A program made the translations under genes and the position numbers. The notes under the pieces are model-generated. The model was not told the origin of the DNA. It saw only the letters and a list, made by a program, of their open reading frames with translations, and did no database searches. Below, piece after piece: positions 56,816 through 64,000 of a stretch of 64,000 nucleotides of DNA. Source of the stretch: an uncultured Deferribacteraceae bacterium (GTDB lineage: Bacteria; Chrysiogenota; Deferribacteres; Deferribacterales; Mucispirillaceae); NCBI GenBank assembly GCA_947041165.1, contig CAMRCY010000008.1:1-64000 (forward strand), in the 5' to 3' direction. Numbering within the stretch: the first letter of the stretch is position 1; every line of letters starts with the position of its first letter.

Positions 56816-57268
56816 ATGGCTTCATATAATAAAATAATTCTTATGGGAAATATCACAAAAACTCCCGAACTAAGAAGTATTCCAGGTAGTAACACAACTG
56901 TTGCGAGAACTGGACTTGCTGTTAATAGAAAGTATAAAGAGAAAGAAGAAGTCATGTTTGTTGACATCGTTGCTTTTGGTAGAAATGCCGAAGTGATGGG
57001 AGAATATATAGCAAAAGGTTCACCTTTATTAATTGAAGGTAGATTGTCTATGAATTCGTGGGAACAACCTGATGGAACTAAAAGAGTAAGACACGAAGTT
57101 ATTGTTGATACTTTTCAAATGATCGGAGCTAAAAAGGATTCTAGAGATTCTGATTACTCTGACTCATATCAAAGCAACTCTAATGACTCATATGAGAGCA
57201 ACACTAGTAATGCTTCATCATCTAAAGATCAACCAGATATGATTGATGAAGATGACGTTCCGTTTTAA
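56816..57268 (+). CDS. ssb: Single-stranded DNA-binding protein
   Basis: 150 residues. OB fold from MASYNKIILMGNITKTPELR, through FVDIVAFGRNAEVMGEYIAK and GSPLLIEGRLSMNSWEQPDG. A Ser/Asn/Asp-rich linker ends in the interaction tip IDEDDVPF. I chose the ATG at 56816, after AAGGA, over a longer frame from 56777. Standard rpsF-ssb-rpsR placement. Confidence 0.96.
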   Translation: MASYNKIILMGNITKTPELRSIPGSNTTVARTGLAVNRKYKEKEEVMFVDIVAFGRNAEVMGEYIAKGSPLLIEGRLSMNSWEQPDGTKRVRHEVIVDTFQMIGAKKDSRDSDYSDSYQSNSNDSYESNTSNASSSKDQPDMIDEDDVPF

Positions 57269-57316
57269 TTTTAAAACATATTATAAAAATTTTTATATAC
57301 TTATTGGGAGATAATT

Positions 57317-57547
57317 ATGGCTATCGCTAGAAAAAGATTTCAAAGAAAAAAGATCTGTAAATTTTGTACAGATAAAATTGATATAGATTACAAAGACTCT
57401 AAACAACTTAGGAATTTTATTACAGAACGTGGTAAAATAATGCCTAGAAGATTAACAGGAACATGTGCTAAACACCAAAGAACATTAGCAATGGCTATTA
57501 AAACTGCTAGAACAATAGCAATAATTCCGTTTACACTGAATAGATAA
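57317..57547 (+). CDS. rpsR: 30S ribosomal protein S18
   Basis: 76 residues, full length. [40 protein letters not shown] and [20 protein letters not shown] are the conserved blocks. The Cys pair CKFC, with a later TCAKH, gives a zinc-binding type S18. GGGAG precedes the ATG. It binds S6 on the platform of the 30S subunit. Confidence 0.97.
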   Translation: MAIARKRFQRKKICKFCTDKIDIDYKDSKQLRNFITERGKIMPRRLTGTCAKHQRTLAMAIKTARTIAIIPFTLNR

Positions 57548-57600
57548 GTTTAATATAATTAAACATATATCTAAACAATAATTTTATCTTCAAAGAAACA

Positions 57601-58548
57601 ATGAATTTAAAGATAACTAGGTTAAAGATGATTAGTATAAAAGTTTACCTCTATCCGATACTCTCTGTGATATCATTTATGCTAATCTCATTTTATCCTC
57701 TCATAACTATAATTCTATTTATAATATCATCTGTATTTCTTGCGATCTACTTATCGGCAGATGATAGGACTAAATTATCTGATATCGTAGTTATATCCAT
57801 ATATATATTAGCATTAACATACTCTAAATTAGTATTGATTTATATTCTAGGCATATTTTTCCCTATGTTAATATTCTATTATTTTGCTAAAAAATCATCC
57901 AATAAAACATTCTATATACCTGTTGTTATACCTCCACTACTATTAGCACTGCTATCAGCGGTATTAATATTTTTTGTACCACAAATTCGTATTGAACTAT
58001 ACAATAATATCTTACTATTCATAACTGATCTAACTGCACCTGCACAAAACAGTATGGAAAGATTTAGCGACTCTGGTTTATTTGCTTATATGATAAACAA
58101 TAAAGAGAAAGCAACTAATAATTTTATTGATTTTATGCCTGCAACAATATATTCGTTCACCCTTCTTACAATCTTTTTTGTAAACAAGATGAGACCGAGT
58201 TTTATCGATGAAGGACAAGTTCAACGATTTAGATTACCAGATTTTTTTGTATGGATATTTATACTTTTCGCTGCATTATTTTTAATAGATGATATTATTG
58301 TTCAAACTATATCAAAAAATGTTTTAACTATATGTGCATTTCTATATTTTCTGCAAGGGTTTGAGCTGTTTGACATATTCTTTAATAAAGTTAAACTTTC
58401 AAGATTAATGAAAATACTTATAATATTAATATTGTTTACAAAACCTTCAATACTCCTATTTGTTGCAGGTGTTGGAATGCTTAATATATGGGTGAAACCA
58501 AAAATCTTTATTGAAGAGGATGAAGTTAATAATGGACTCTCAAAATAG
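57601..58548 (+). CDS. DUF2232 (YybS-like) membrane protein
   Basis: 315 residues, about eight membrane helices. The C-terminal half shows the family pattern: RFRLPDFFVWIFILFAALFL, ICAFLYFLQGFELFDIFFNK, LFVAGVGMLNIWVKPK. The gene commonly lies between rpsR and rplI; here rplI is not next. Start uncertain: ATG 57601 or ATG 57628-57630 after a weak AGG. Function unknown. Confidence 0.85.
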   Translation: MNLKITRLKMISIKVYLYPILSVISFMLISFYPLITIILFIISSVFLAIYLSADDRTKLSDIVVISIYILALTYSKLVLIYILGIFFPMLIFYYFAKKSSNKTFYIPVVIPPLLLALLSAVLIFFVPQIRIELYNNILLFITDLTAPAQNSMERFSDSGLFAYMINNKEKATNNFIDFMPATIYSFTLLTIFFVNKMRPSFIDEGQVQRFRLPDFFVWIFILFAALFLIDDIIVQTISKNVLTICAFLYFLQGFELFDIFFNKVKLSRLMKILIILILFTKPSILLFVAGVGMLNIWVKPKIFIEEDEVNNGLSK

Positions 58549-59617
58549 TTTTAATAATCTAGGTAGCAACACTCATAAAGATAAAAGTGCTTGTGAAAAT
58601 AATAATACCTATAATAACAACGATAACCGAAACAACCACAATATTAATAAAACAGATAACATAGTTAGTGATAACGACTCTCACAAAAGTGGAGATAATC
58701 ACAAAAAAAAGAAGCTGAGTGATAAAAGATTTGTCACATTAGTTTCTATCTTTGTCGCTATATTTTTAGCTACAATCAAAACTGCTGTTGGTGTTTTAAG
58801 CGGTTCATTAGCGATACTTTCATCTGCTATTGATTCTATACTTGATCTATTTTCATCTACCATAAATTATTTTGCTATCAAAAAGGCTGATGCTCCAGCA
58901 GATTATAACCACTCTTTTGGACATCATAAATTTGAAATCTTAGCAGCATTTATACAATCAATTATTATCACGTTCTCAGGTATCGCAATACTTATATCTG
59001 TTTATAGCAAATCAAAAAATAAAGATTATTTTATTGATATATCTTTTCCTGCAATATCAGTTATGGTGGTATCGCTTATCACAACAATATTGCTAGTTAT
59101 ATATTTGAAGAGAAAAGCTAAAAAATATAATTCATTAGCGTTAGAAGCAGACTCAATACATTACACAACTGATATCTTATCAAACTTTGCAATATTGGCT
59201 GCACTGATCGTTATAAAACTTACTGATTTATATATAATTGATAGTATTTTCGCAGTAGTCACAGCGATATACGTTATCAGCTCAGCTATACATCTATCTA
59301 TTAAAGCAGCGAATGATTTAGTGGATAAAAATATAAGTGATGATGATTATGCAGTTCTTACTAGTATTTTAAAAATTTATGAAGCTAAAGGTATACATTT
59401 TAGCAATTTAAGAACTCGTTCAGCTGGTGCAAAAAAGTTTATTAACATGCATATCGTTATGTGTGGAAAACTTTCATTAGAAGATGCACATAAAATAGTT
59501 GATGAAATTGAGTTAAATATCAAACAATCAATACCCAACACAGATATATTAATTCACCCTGAACCTTGTGAAGAGATTGAATGTAGCCATAACGCTATCT
59601 GTCACTATGTCAAATAA
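58532..59617 (+). CDS. Cation diffusion facilitator (CDF) metal transporter
   Basis: 361 residues. Residues 1-70 are a polar, Asn/Asp/His/Lys-rich segment (NNNTYNNNDNRNNHNINKTD, then HKSGDNHKKKK). The CDF core follows: AILSSAIDSILDLFSSTINY, YNHSFGHHKFEILAAFI, LEADSIHYTTDILSNFAILA, the metal-binding Asp/His sites of helices 2 and 5, and a cytosolic domain ending CEEIECSHNAICHYVK. It exports Zn, Fe, Mn or similar against protons. I chose the ATG at 58532, after GAAGAGGA; it overlaps DUF2232 by 17 bp. Confidence 0.9.
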   Translation: MDSQNSFNNLGSNTHKDKSACENNNTYNNNDNRNNHNINKTDNIVSDNDSHKSGDNHKKKKLSDKRFVTLVSIFVAIFLATIKTAVGVLSGSLAILSSAIDSILDLFSSTINYFAIKKADAPADYNHSFGHHKFEILAAFIQSIIITFSGIAILISVYSKSKNKDYFIDISFPAISVMVVSLITTILLVIYLKRKAKKYNSLALEADSIHYTTDILSNFAILAALIVIKLTDLYIIDSIFAVVTAIYVISSAIHLSIKAANDLVDKNISDDDYAVLTSILKIYEAKGIHFSNLRTRSAGAKKFINMHIVMCGKLSLEDAHKIVDEIELNIKQSIPNTDILIHPEPCEEIECSHNAICHYVK

Positions 59618-59738
59618 AATATTAGCGAAGATAACTATAACCCCAACTATCGCCATATTAAATAAATATTTTTATAGCCAAACCGCTATCTATAATATAT
59701 AATTAACTAATTATTTCAAACATTTAAGGATGATATAA

Positions 59739-61736
59739 ATGAGAGTATTCTTTTTGTCGTTTCTATTGATCTTAACAATTCTAACATCACCATTTAACAT
59801 TTATGCGGGTGAAAATGATGATATATTTAAAGATCCTGCAACACTCATACCTAAAGACCCCAAAAATTTTCAATATGCAATTGATGAACTTCCTGTAGAT
59901 TTTCCAGCATTTTTCATCATACCATCAGATAGAAAATCAATAGATTTAATCTTCTCGAAAGAGGGTGGCAAAAAGGTTTCATTAAAACTTTTCAACACTA
60001 TTAATGGTTGGTTAACAAACTCTGGGATAATTTTATCTAACGGAACAGCTCCGATAGGATTAATAATTGATTTCACTACTGGGAACATATATGAGATGCC
60101 AAACACAGATCTAAAAATGTTTGAGTCTTTGTTCTCATTTGAAGATGCTTTACTTATTAAAAGTTTGCAGACTAAAGAAAGACCTGAGCTATTTGCAAAT
60201 GTTATCGCAATGGATGCTGCAAAAATGTACTCTCGTTCAGAGTTAAAATTTCTTCCAAATATTAGTATTGTAGAAAGACCAAAACTTGACCCTAAGGTAA
60301 ACTCTGTTATAAGCACTCCTTACTTCAACATACTTATTAATAAAGATAACCTTAGAAAAGATGTCGTTTTAGGTAAAGATATTATCACAGCAGCATCTAC
60401 TGGACAGCATGACAGATTATTAAGTTTGCTCTCACTTTCAAGAAGTAACATAAACGAACTTGATGAATTAACTGGTGATAACGCCTTAATTAGAGCTGTT
60501 TATTCTGGACAAAGTGGCTCTGCAAATATTTTAATTAAAAATGGTATAGATGTTAATCACAGAAATAGATCTGGACAATCAGCTTTACATGTAGCATCTG
60601 ATCTTGGATTATATGATGTGGTTGAAGCGTTAATAAAAGCAGGTGCAACAATTAACAGCAGAGATAATAGTGGTAACTCTCCTATTATTTATGCCTCAGT
60701 TTCACCAAATGCAAAAGTTGTTGATCTACTAAATAAAAATGGTGCAAATGTTAACGATACTAATTCAATTGGAGAAACTCCATTACTAATCGCTGCAACT
60801 CTTGGTAATACTGAAACAATTAAAACTCTTATAAGTAACGGTGCAAAACTAAACACCGTGGATACAAACTCTAACACTCCACTAATTAAAGCAGTTGAAC
60901 AAGGCAACAAAGAATCAATAGAGTTATTGCTAGATTTAGGTGCTGATCCTAACGTTTCTAACAATAATGGATATACTCCACTTCACGTTGCAATGGATAC
61001 AAATAATTTAAATATAATGGAACTATTACTTGAATCTGGCGCTAATATAGATGTTAAAAATAATGACGGCAATACGCCACTTATGATAGCAACAAAAAAA
61101 GGGAATTATGATCTTGTAAATTTTTTATTAAATTACAATCCAGATCTAAATATTACTAATAGCAAGGGACACTCTGTATTTATTTTAGCAAGAAATGATG
61201 ACAGTGCAAGAATAGCAAATAGATTATTGGCTGCGTTGCGTGTATCAGATGAAATAAATACTACACTTTATAAATACGTGGGAAGTAATGATATTTTAAA
61301 TGTAGAGATAACTGTTGGCAAAGGTGCTGATGTGAACACGATTGAAAACACAACTGGGAATACTCCTATATTTATAGCAATCGCAAATAAATATGATTTC
61401 CTAGTTGCAAAACTACTTGAACTAGGAGCTGCTCCAGATTATCAAAATGATAGAGGTAACACTCCACTTATGGTAGCTGTTGCAACAGGTAGAGTAGATA
61501 TTGTTAATAATATCTTAAAATATTCAACAAACCCTGATCTAGCAAATAACGATGGTGACACAGCTTTAATGCTTTCAGTTAGACTTAAAAATACCGATAT
61601 GGTAAAAAGAATTCTTTTAGCAGGTGCTGATCCTAATAAGAAAAACTTTCAAAATATGTCTGCCTATACAATGGCGTATAGAGATAATAATCAAGAGGTT
61701 CTGACTGTTCTAAAAACAGCTGGTGGCAGATTGTAA
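59739..61736 (+). CDS. Secreted ankyrin-repeat protein
   Basis: 665 residues. Signal peptide ending NIYAGEN (about 1-24). Residues 25-210 form a domain I do not recognise (a pentatonic mix of strands, LPVDFPAFFIIPSDRKSIDL). From about 210 there are some twelve ankyrin repeats (GNTPLMIATKKGNYDLVNFL type), a few of them degenerate. Exported ankyrin proteins bind other proteins in the periplasm or outside. AAGGA precedes the ATG. The terminal codons (GCAGATTGTAAG) recur in the following gap. Confidence 0.88.
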   Translation: MRVFFLSFLLILTILTSPFNIYAGENDDIFKDPATLIPKDPKNFQYAIDELPVDFPAFFIIPSDRKSIDLIFSKEGGKKVSLKLFNTINGWLTNSGIILSNGTAPIGLIIDFTTGNIYEMPNTDLKMFESLFSFEDALLIKSLQTKERPELFANVIAMDAAKMYSRSELKFLPNISIVERPKLDPKVNSVISTPYFNILINKDNLRKDVVLGKDIITAASTGQHDRLLSLLSLSRSNINELDELTGDNALIRAVYSGQSGSANILIKNGIDVNHRNRSGQSALHVASDLGLYDVVEALIKAGATINSRDNSGNSPIIYASVSPNAKVVDLLNKNGANVNDTNSIGETPLLIAATLGNTETIKTLISNGAKLNTVDTNSNTPLIKAVEQGNKESIELLLDLGADPNVSNNNGYTPLHVAMDTNNLNIMELLLESGANIDVKNNDGNTPLMIATKKGNYDLVNFLLNYNPDLNITNSKGHSVFILARNDDSARIANRLLAALRVSDEINTTLYKYVGSNDILNVEITVGKGADVNTIENTTGNTPIFIAIANKYDFLVAKLLELGAAPDYQNDRGNTPLMVAVATGRVDIVNNILKYSTNPDLANNDGDTALMLSVRLKNTDMVKRILLAGADPNKKNFQNMSAYTMAYRDNNQEVLTVLKTAGGRL

Positions 61737-61756
61737 GTTTGGGGTTTAGTTATTTA

Positions 61757-61900
61757 GGTGGTTTAGGTGGCTTAGGTGGTTTAAGTGGTTTAAGTGGTTA
61801 AGTGGCTTAGGTGGCTTAAGTGGTTAAGTGGCTTAGGTGGCTTAAGTGGTTTAAGTGGCTTAGGTGGTTTAGGTGGCTTAGGTTGTTAAGTGGTTTAAAT
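61757..61900 (+). repeat. GGTGGYTTA 9-bp tandem repeat
   Basis: About fifteen units of GGTGG(C/T)TTA or AGTGG(C/T)TTA, mostly 9 bp apart and sometimes 8. Purine-rich and G-rich on the plus strand, unlike the rest of the window. It begins 20 bp after the ankyrin stop. Confidence 0.9.
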
Positions 61901-62348
61901 ATTTAAACCTATGTGACTAAGAACAGCTTATTATTTTTAACGATCAGTTAATCGTAGCTTGTGGCAACATATTAATGCTTTGTTAATTTATGTATATTTA
62001 TTGGGTGCAGATTGTAAGTTTGGGTTTTTTTTATTTAAGTGGTTTAAATATTTAAACGATATTTACGAGTGGCAGAATATCAGTTTAAGGTTTTAAATAT
62101 TCAATCAATATTTATATTTATTAAGTGATGGTAGGTTTTGATTGATACCGTTAACCGATATTAAACATTTACTCGTTTTGAATTTTAATAGTTGTTGAAT
62201 AATTTACTAAAAAAGACTACTCACATAAATTTTTGCAAGCTTACAAGTTGGTATTAGTAATTTTTAGATTTGATCAACAAGCGTATCAATAGAAACTCAT
62301 CAATTAATTAATTATTAAACTAATCGTTAGTGCATTAAGATTAATTCC

Positions 62349-62505
62349 TATTATTACAATAAGCTAATTAATCATTCAATCAACAAACTGTATCATCCAC
62401 CAATCAACTTATATTATTATAATAAGCTAATTAATCATTCAATCAACGAACTGTATCATCCACCAATCAACTTATATTATTACAATAAGCTAATTAATCA
62501 ATCAA
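62349..62505 (+). repeat. 63-bp tandem repeat, two and a half copies
   Basis: Units start at 62349, 62412 and 62475 (the last truncated), opening TATTATTACAATAAGCTAAT and containing CTGTATCATCCACCAATCAA. Only about three differences between the first two. It ends about 20 bp from the murI stop. Confidence 0.9.
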
Positions 62506-62527
62506 TCATTCAAGCTAATCTCATCAC

Positions 62528-63292
62528 TTATAATTTAATCACTTCAACATCAATGTCACCTACAAGAATGTTTTTAAGAGAATTAAAAGCATGTGATTCA
62601 TCTGTAATCAAAATCTTTCTAACTCCATCCTCTTCAAGATTTATATTTAAATCTAAAACATCTGTAACAATATAAGTTGTGCTATCAACAATATTCACAT
62701 TTGGGATAACTTTTGAGATAACTGATTTTAAAACAGGATAATGAGTGCAACCTAAAATAATCGTATCTATACCTATGTTCTTAATCGGTTTTAATGTTTC
62801 TCTAACAATCGTTTCTACCATATCTCCATCTATCAACGCTTCTTCTACAAGTGGGACAAATAACGGACAAGGTAATGACACTATCTCTACATCTTCATTC
62901 ATAGTTTGAAAAACTTTATTATACGACTTCGATTTAATAGTCGCATGAGTTGCAATCACAGCAACCTTTCTGTTTGTTGAAACATCAACTGCATTTTTAA
63001 CACCTGCATCTATCACACCTAAAACAGGAATATGAAACTCATCATGCAATGTTTTTAAAGCATGAGATGATGCTGTATTGCACGCTAAAACTAACGCATC
63101 TATCTTATAATTATCAATTAAATGCTTAGTACATTCAAGTGTATATCTAACAATTGTTTCAGGCGATTTGTTACCATAAGGAACTCTCGCTGTATCTCCA
63201 AAATATATCATATCAAGTTTTGGGAACTTACTTGCTATCGATTTAAAAACCGTTAGACCACCTATTCCTGAATCAAAAATTCCTAAAGCCAT
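62528..63292 (-). CDS. murI: Glutamate racemase
   Basis: 254 residues. LGIFDSGIGGLTVFKSIASK, LVLACNTASSHALKTL and IDTIILGCTHYPVLKSVI place both catalytic Cys (racemisation of L- to D-glutamate for peptidoglycan). YFGDTARVPYGNKSPETI is also typical. The upstream site is weak (GGTG). Confidence 0.95.
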   Translation of the reverse strand: MALGIFDSGIGGLTVFKSIASKFPKLDMIYFGDTARVPYGNKSPETIVRYTLECTKHLIDNYKIDALVLACNTASSHALKTLHDEFHIPVLGVIDAGVKNAVDVSTNRKVAVIATHATIKSKSYNKVFQTMNEDVEIVSLPCPLFVPLVEEALIDGDMVETIVRETLKPIKNIGIDTIILGCTHYPVLKSVISKVIPNVNIVDSTTYIVTDVLDLNINLEEDGVRKILITDESHAFNSLKNILVGDIDVEVIKL

Positions 63293-63423
63293 AATTGTAC
63301 ACCAAATAATTAAATTATAACTGTATGTTACAACGTATAATAAATTATTTCAATATATTTAGAATAAAAAATAATGCCTAAAGATAAAATAATATGCTAT
63401 AGTAGGATTATATGGAGATACAA

Positions 63424-64000
63424 ATGCAGATAATAAAAGATATTAAAATTATAGACACTGCCTACGGTGGCTATGGGGTTGCTAAAGACAGTTCTGGTAA
63501 GGTTATTTTTATTCCACACACGGTCGAAGGCGACGTAGTAAGTTGTCAAATAACTGAAACAAAAAAATCACTTCAGTATGCGTCACTAGTAGAAATAATT
63601 ACACCATCAGAGCTTAGATCAGACAATAAAAGCTGTAGCAAATATGGAATATGTGGTGGTTGTACATTCGCACATATTAAATATGAAGCACAACTTGATA
63701 TAAAAAAGAAGTTCATTAAAAACGCATTTAGAAATTATAAATCAGCTGTAGATTTTGAAATCACACCATCACCTCAAACAAACTATAGATTACGAACTTA
63801 TGCTAAAATTCAAGGTGGCAAGATAGGTTTATACAAATTTAAAAGTAATGATTTTATCGAAGTTGATGAGTGTCCAATATTAAAAAAATCACTATTCGAC
63901 AAAATAAAATTGTTCGCTAAAAAGAACCCTTCTATTATAGGAGAGCTATACGCTATTGAGTCAGATACAGGTATCGTACTTGCATCATTCATAAGTGATG
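63424..64000 (+). CDS. RlmD/TrmA-family RNA (uracil-5)-methyltransferase, 5' part
   Basis: Open from the ATG at 63424 to the right edge (192 residues seen). An N-terminal TRAM-like domain (IIDTAYGGYGVAKDSSGKVI, then HTVEGDVVSCQI) is followed by a 4Fe-4S cluster motif, CSKYGICGGC, and AHIKYEAQLDIKKKFIKNAF. The SAM-binding domain is beyond the window. These enzymes methylate C5 of uridine in 23S rRNA (RlmCD) or tRNA. GGAG at 63413-63416 supports the start. Confidence 0.88.
   Translation, partial: MQIIKDIKIIDTAYGGYGVAKDSSGKVIFIPHTVEGDVVSCQITETKKSLQYASLVEIITPSELRSDNKSCSKYGICGGCTFAHIKYEAQLDIKKKFIKNAFRNYKSAVDFEITPSPQTNYRLRTYAKIQGGKIGLYKFKSNDFIEVDECPILKKSLFDKIKLFAKKNPSIIGELYAIESDTGIVLASFISD

Larger units (their letters stand above)
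61737..62527. other. 791-bp repeat-filled gap between the ankyrin gene and murI
   Basis: Contents in order: the 9-bp array (61757-61900); a second copy of the ankyrin 3' end and following bases (GCAGATTGTAAGTTTGGG at 62008-62025, followed by TGGTTTAAATATTTAAAC at 62039-62056, which also ends the 9-bp array at 61890-61907); unremarkable AT-rich sequence; and a 63-bp array (62349-62505). No open frame or clean terminator. Confidence 0.75.

Noticed and set aside
59739-61736. Host-targeted ankyrin effector
   Set aside because: It has an ordinary Sec signal peptide and no secretion-system genes nearby, so a periplasmic or surface role is as likely.
61757-61900. DNA uptake or Chi-like recombination sequence
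   Set aside because: The array occurs once and is tandem; uptake and Chi motifs are dispersed through genes.

Overview
This is a 64 kb window from an AT-rich bacterial chromosome (roughly 30-33% G+C by eye). It is Gram-negative in character: there are secreted beta-barrel proteins, a lipoprotein thioredoxin and a flagellin. The gene content and order fit a host-associated Deferribacterota member of the Mucispirillum type: the lepA-lepB / pyrH-frr-uppS-cdsA-dxr-rseP block, a MOSC-MogA fusion, holB-ricT-metG-tatD, a spore-photoproduct-lyase-like radical SAM gene beside smc and ftsY, a very large flagellin, and a CBS-DRTGG pyrophosphatase. That placement is inferred from gene content, with no 16S in the window. 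I saw no rRNA or tRNA genes, CRISPR array or insertion sequence.

Layout. 1-1146: 3' part of an ArsP/UPF0718-type permease carrying a Cys-containing 11-residue tandem repeat, then an ArsR repressor with the ELCVC metal motif. 1303-9577: housekeeping block (lepA, lepB, pyrH, frr, uppS, cdsA, dxr, rseP) for translation, protein secretion, UMP synthesis, ribosome recycling, undecaprenyl phosphate, phospholipid and isoprenoid synthesis. 9682-11455: a tandem pair of methyltransferases. 11601-11895: a 50-bp tandem array. 12180-18315 (minus strand): a seven-gene run from the MOSC-MogA fusion through holB, ricT, metG and tatD to a degenerate receiver and uspA. 18546-19580: a small metal-handling locus (HMA protein plus ArsR) with a structured leader. 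19608-22600 (minus): metallophosphatase and rpsB-tsf, with an rpsB leader hairpin and a repeat-rich S2 tail. 22697-26891 (minus): a GT-C-like membrane protein and a 794-residue flagellin behind a FliA-type promoter and an unusual structured leader. 27108-29333 (minus): groES-groEL under CIRCE. 29560-31669: three small secreted beta-barrel-like proteins sharing a Cys pair. 32041-39714 (minus): rmuC, smc, an SPL-like gene, an unknown gene, ftsY and a small helical protein. 39980-46555: an SPFH protein, then minus-strand cation/proton antiporter, RCK regulator, pyrophosphatase, HD hydrolase and ResA-like thioredoxin. 46772-50065: a radical SAM gene and leuCD. 50105-54655: an accessory segment (pentapeptide-repeat protein, multi-pass membrane protein, DUF262/DUF1524 nuclease) bounded by near-identical terminators and containing a duplicated 74-bp terminator/leader block. 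54685-59617: aminotransferase, then rpsF-ssb-rpsR-DUF2232 with a CDF transporter where rplI would often lie. 59739-64000: secreted ankyrin protein, a 790-bp repeat-filled gap, murI and a partial RlmD/TrmA-family gene.

Two themes run through the window. First, several intergenic gaps and some gene ends carry private short tandem repeats (units of 9, about 18, 27, 33, 39, 50, 63 and 75 bp), as expected where slippage is tolerated. Second, several leaders contain recognisable regulation: CIRCE, a rpsB leader hairpin, a rpsF leader hairpin, ArsR-type dyads, and a flagellin leader combining a FliA promoter, an internal terminator-like hairpin and two CsrA-like GGA sites, one of them on the ribosome binding site.
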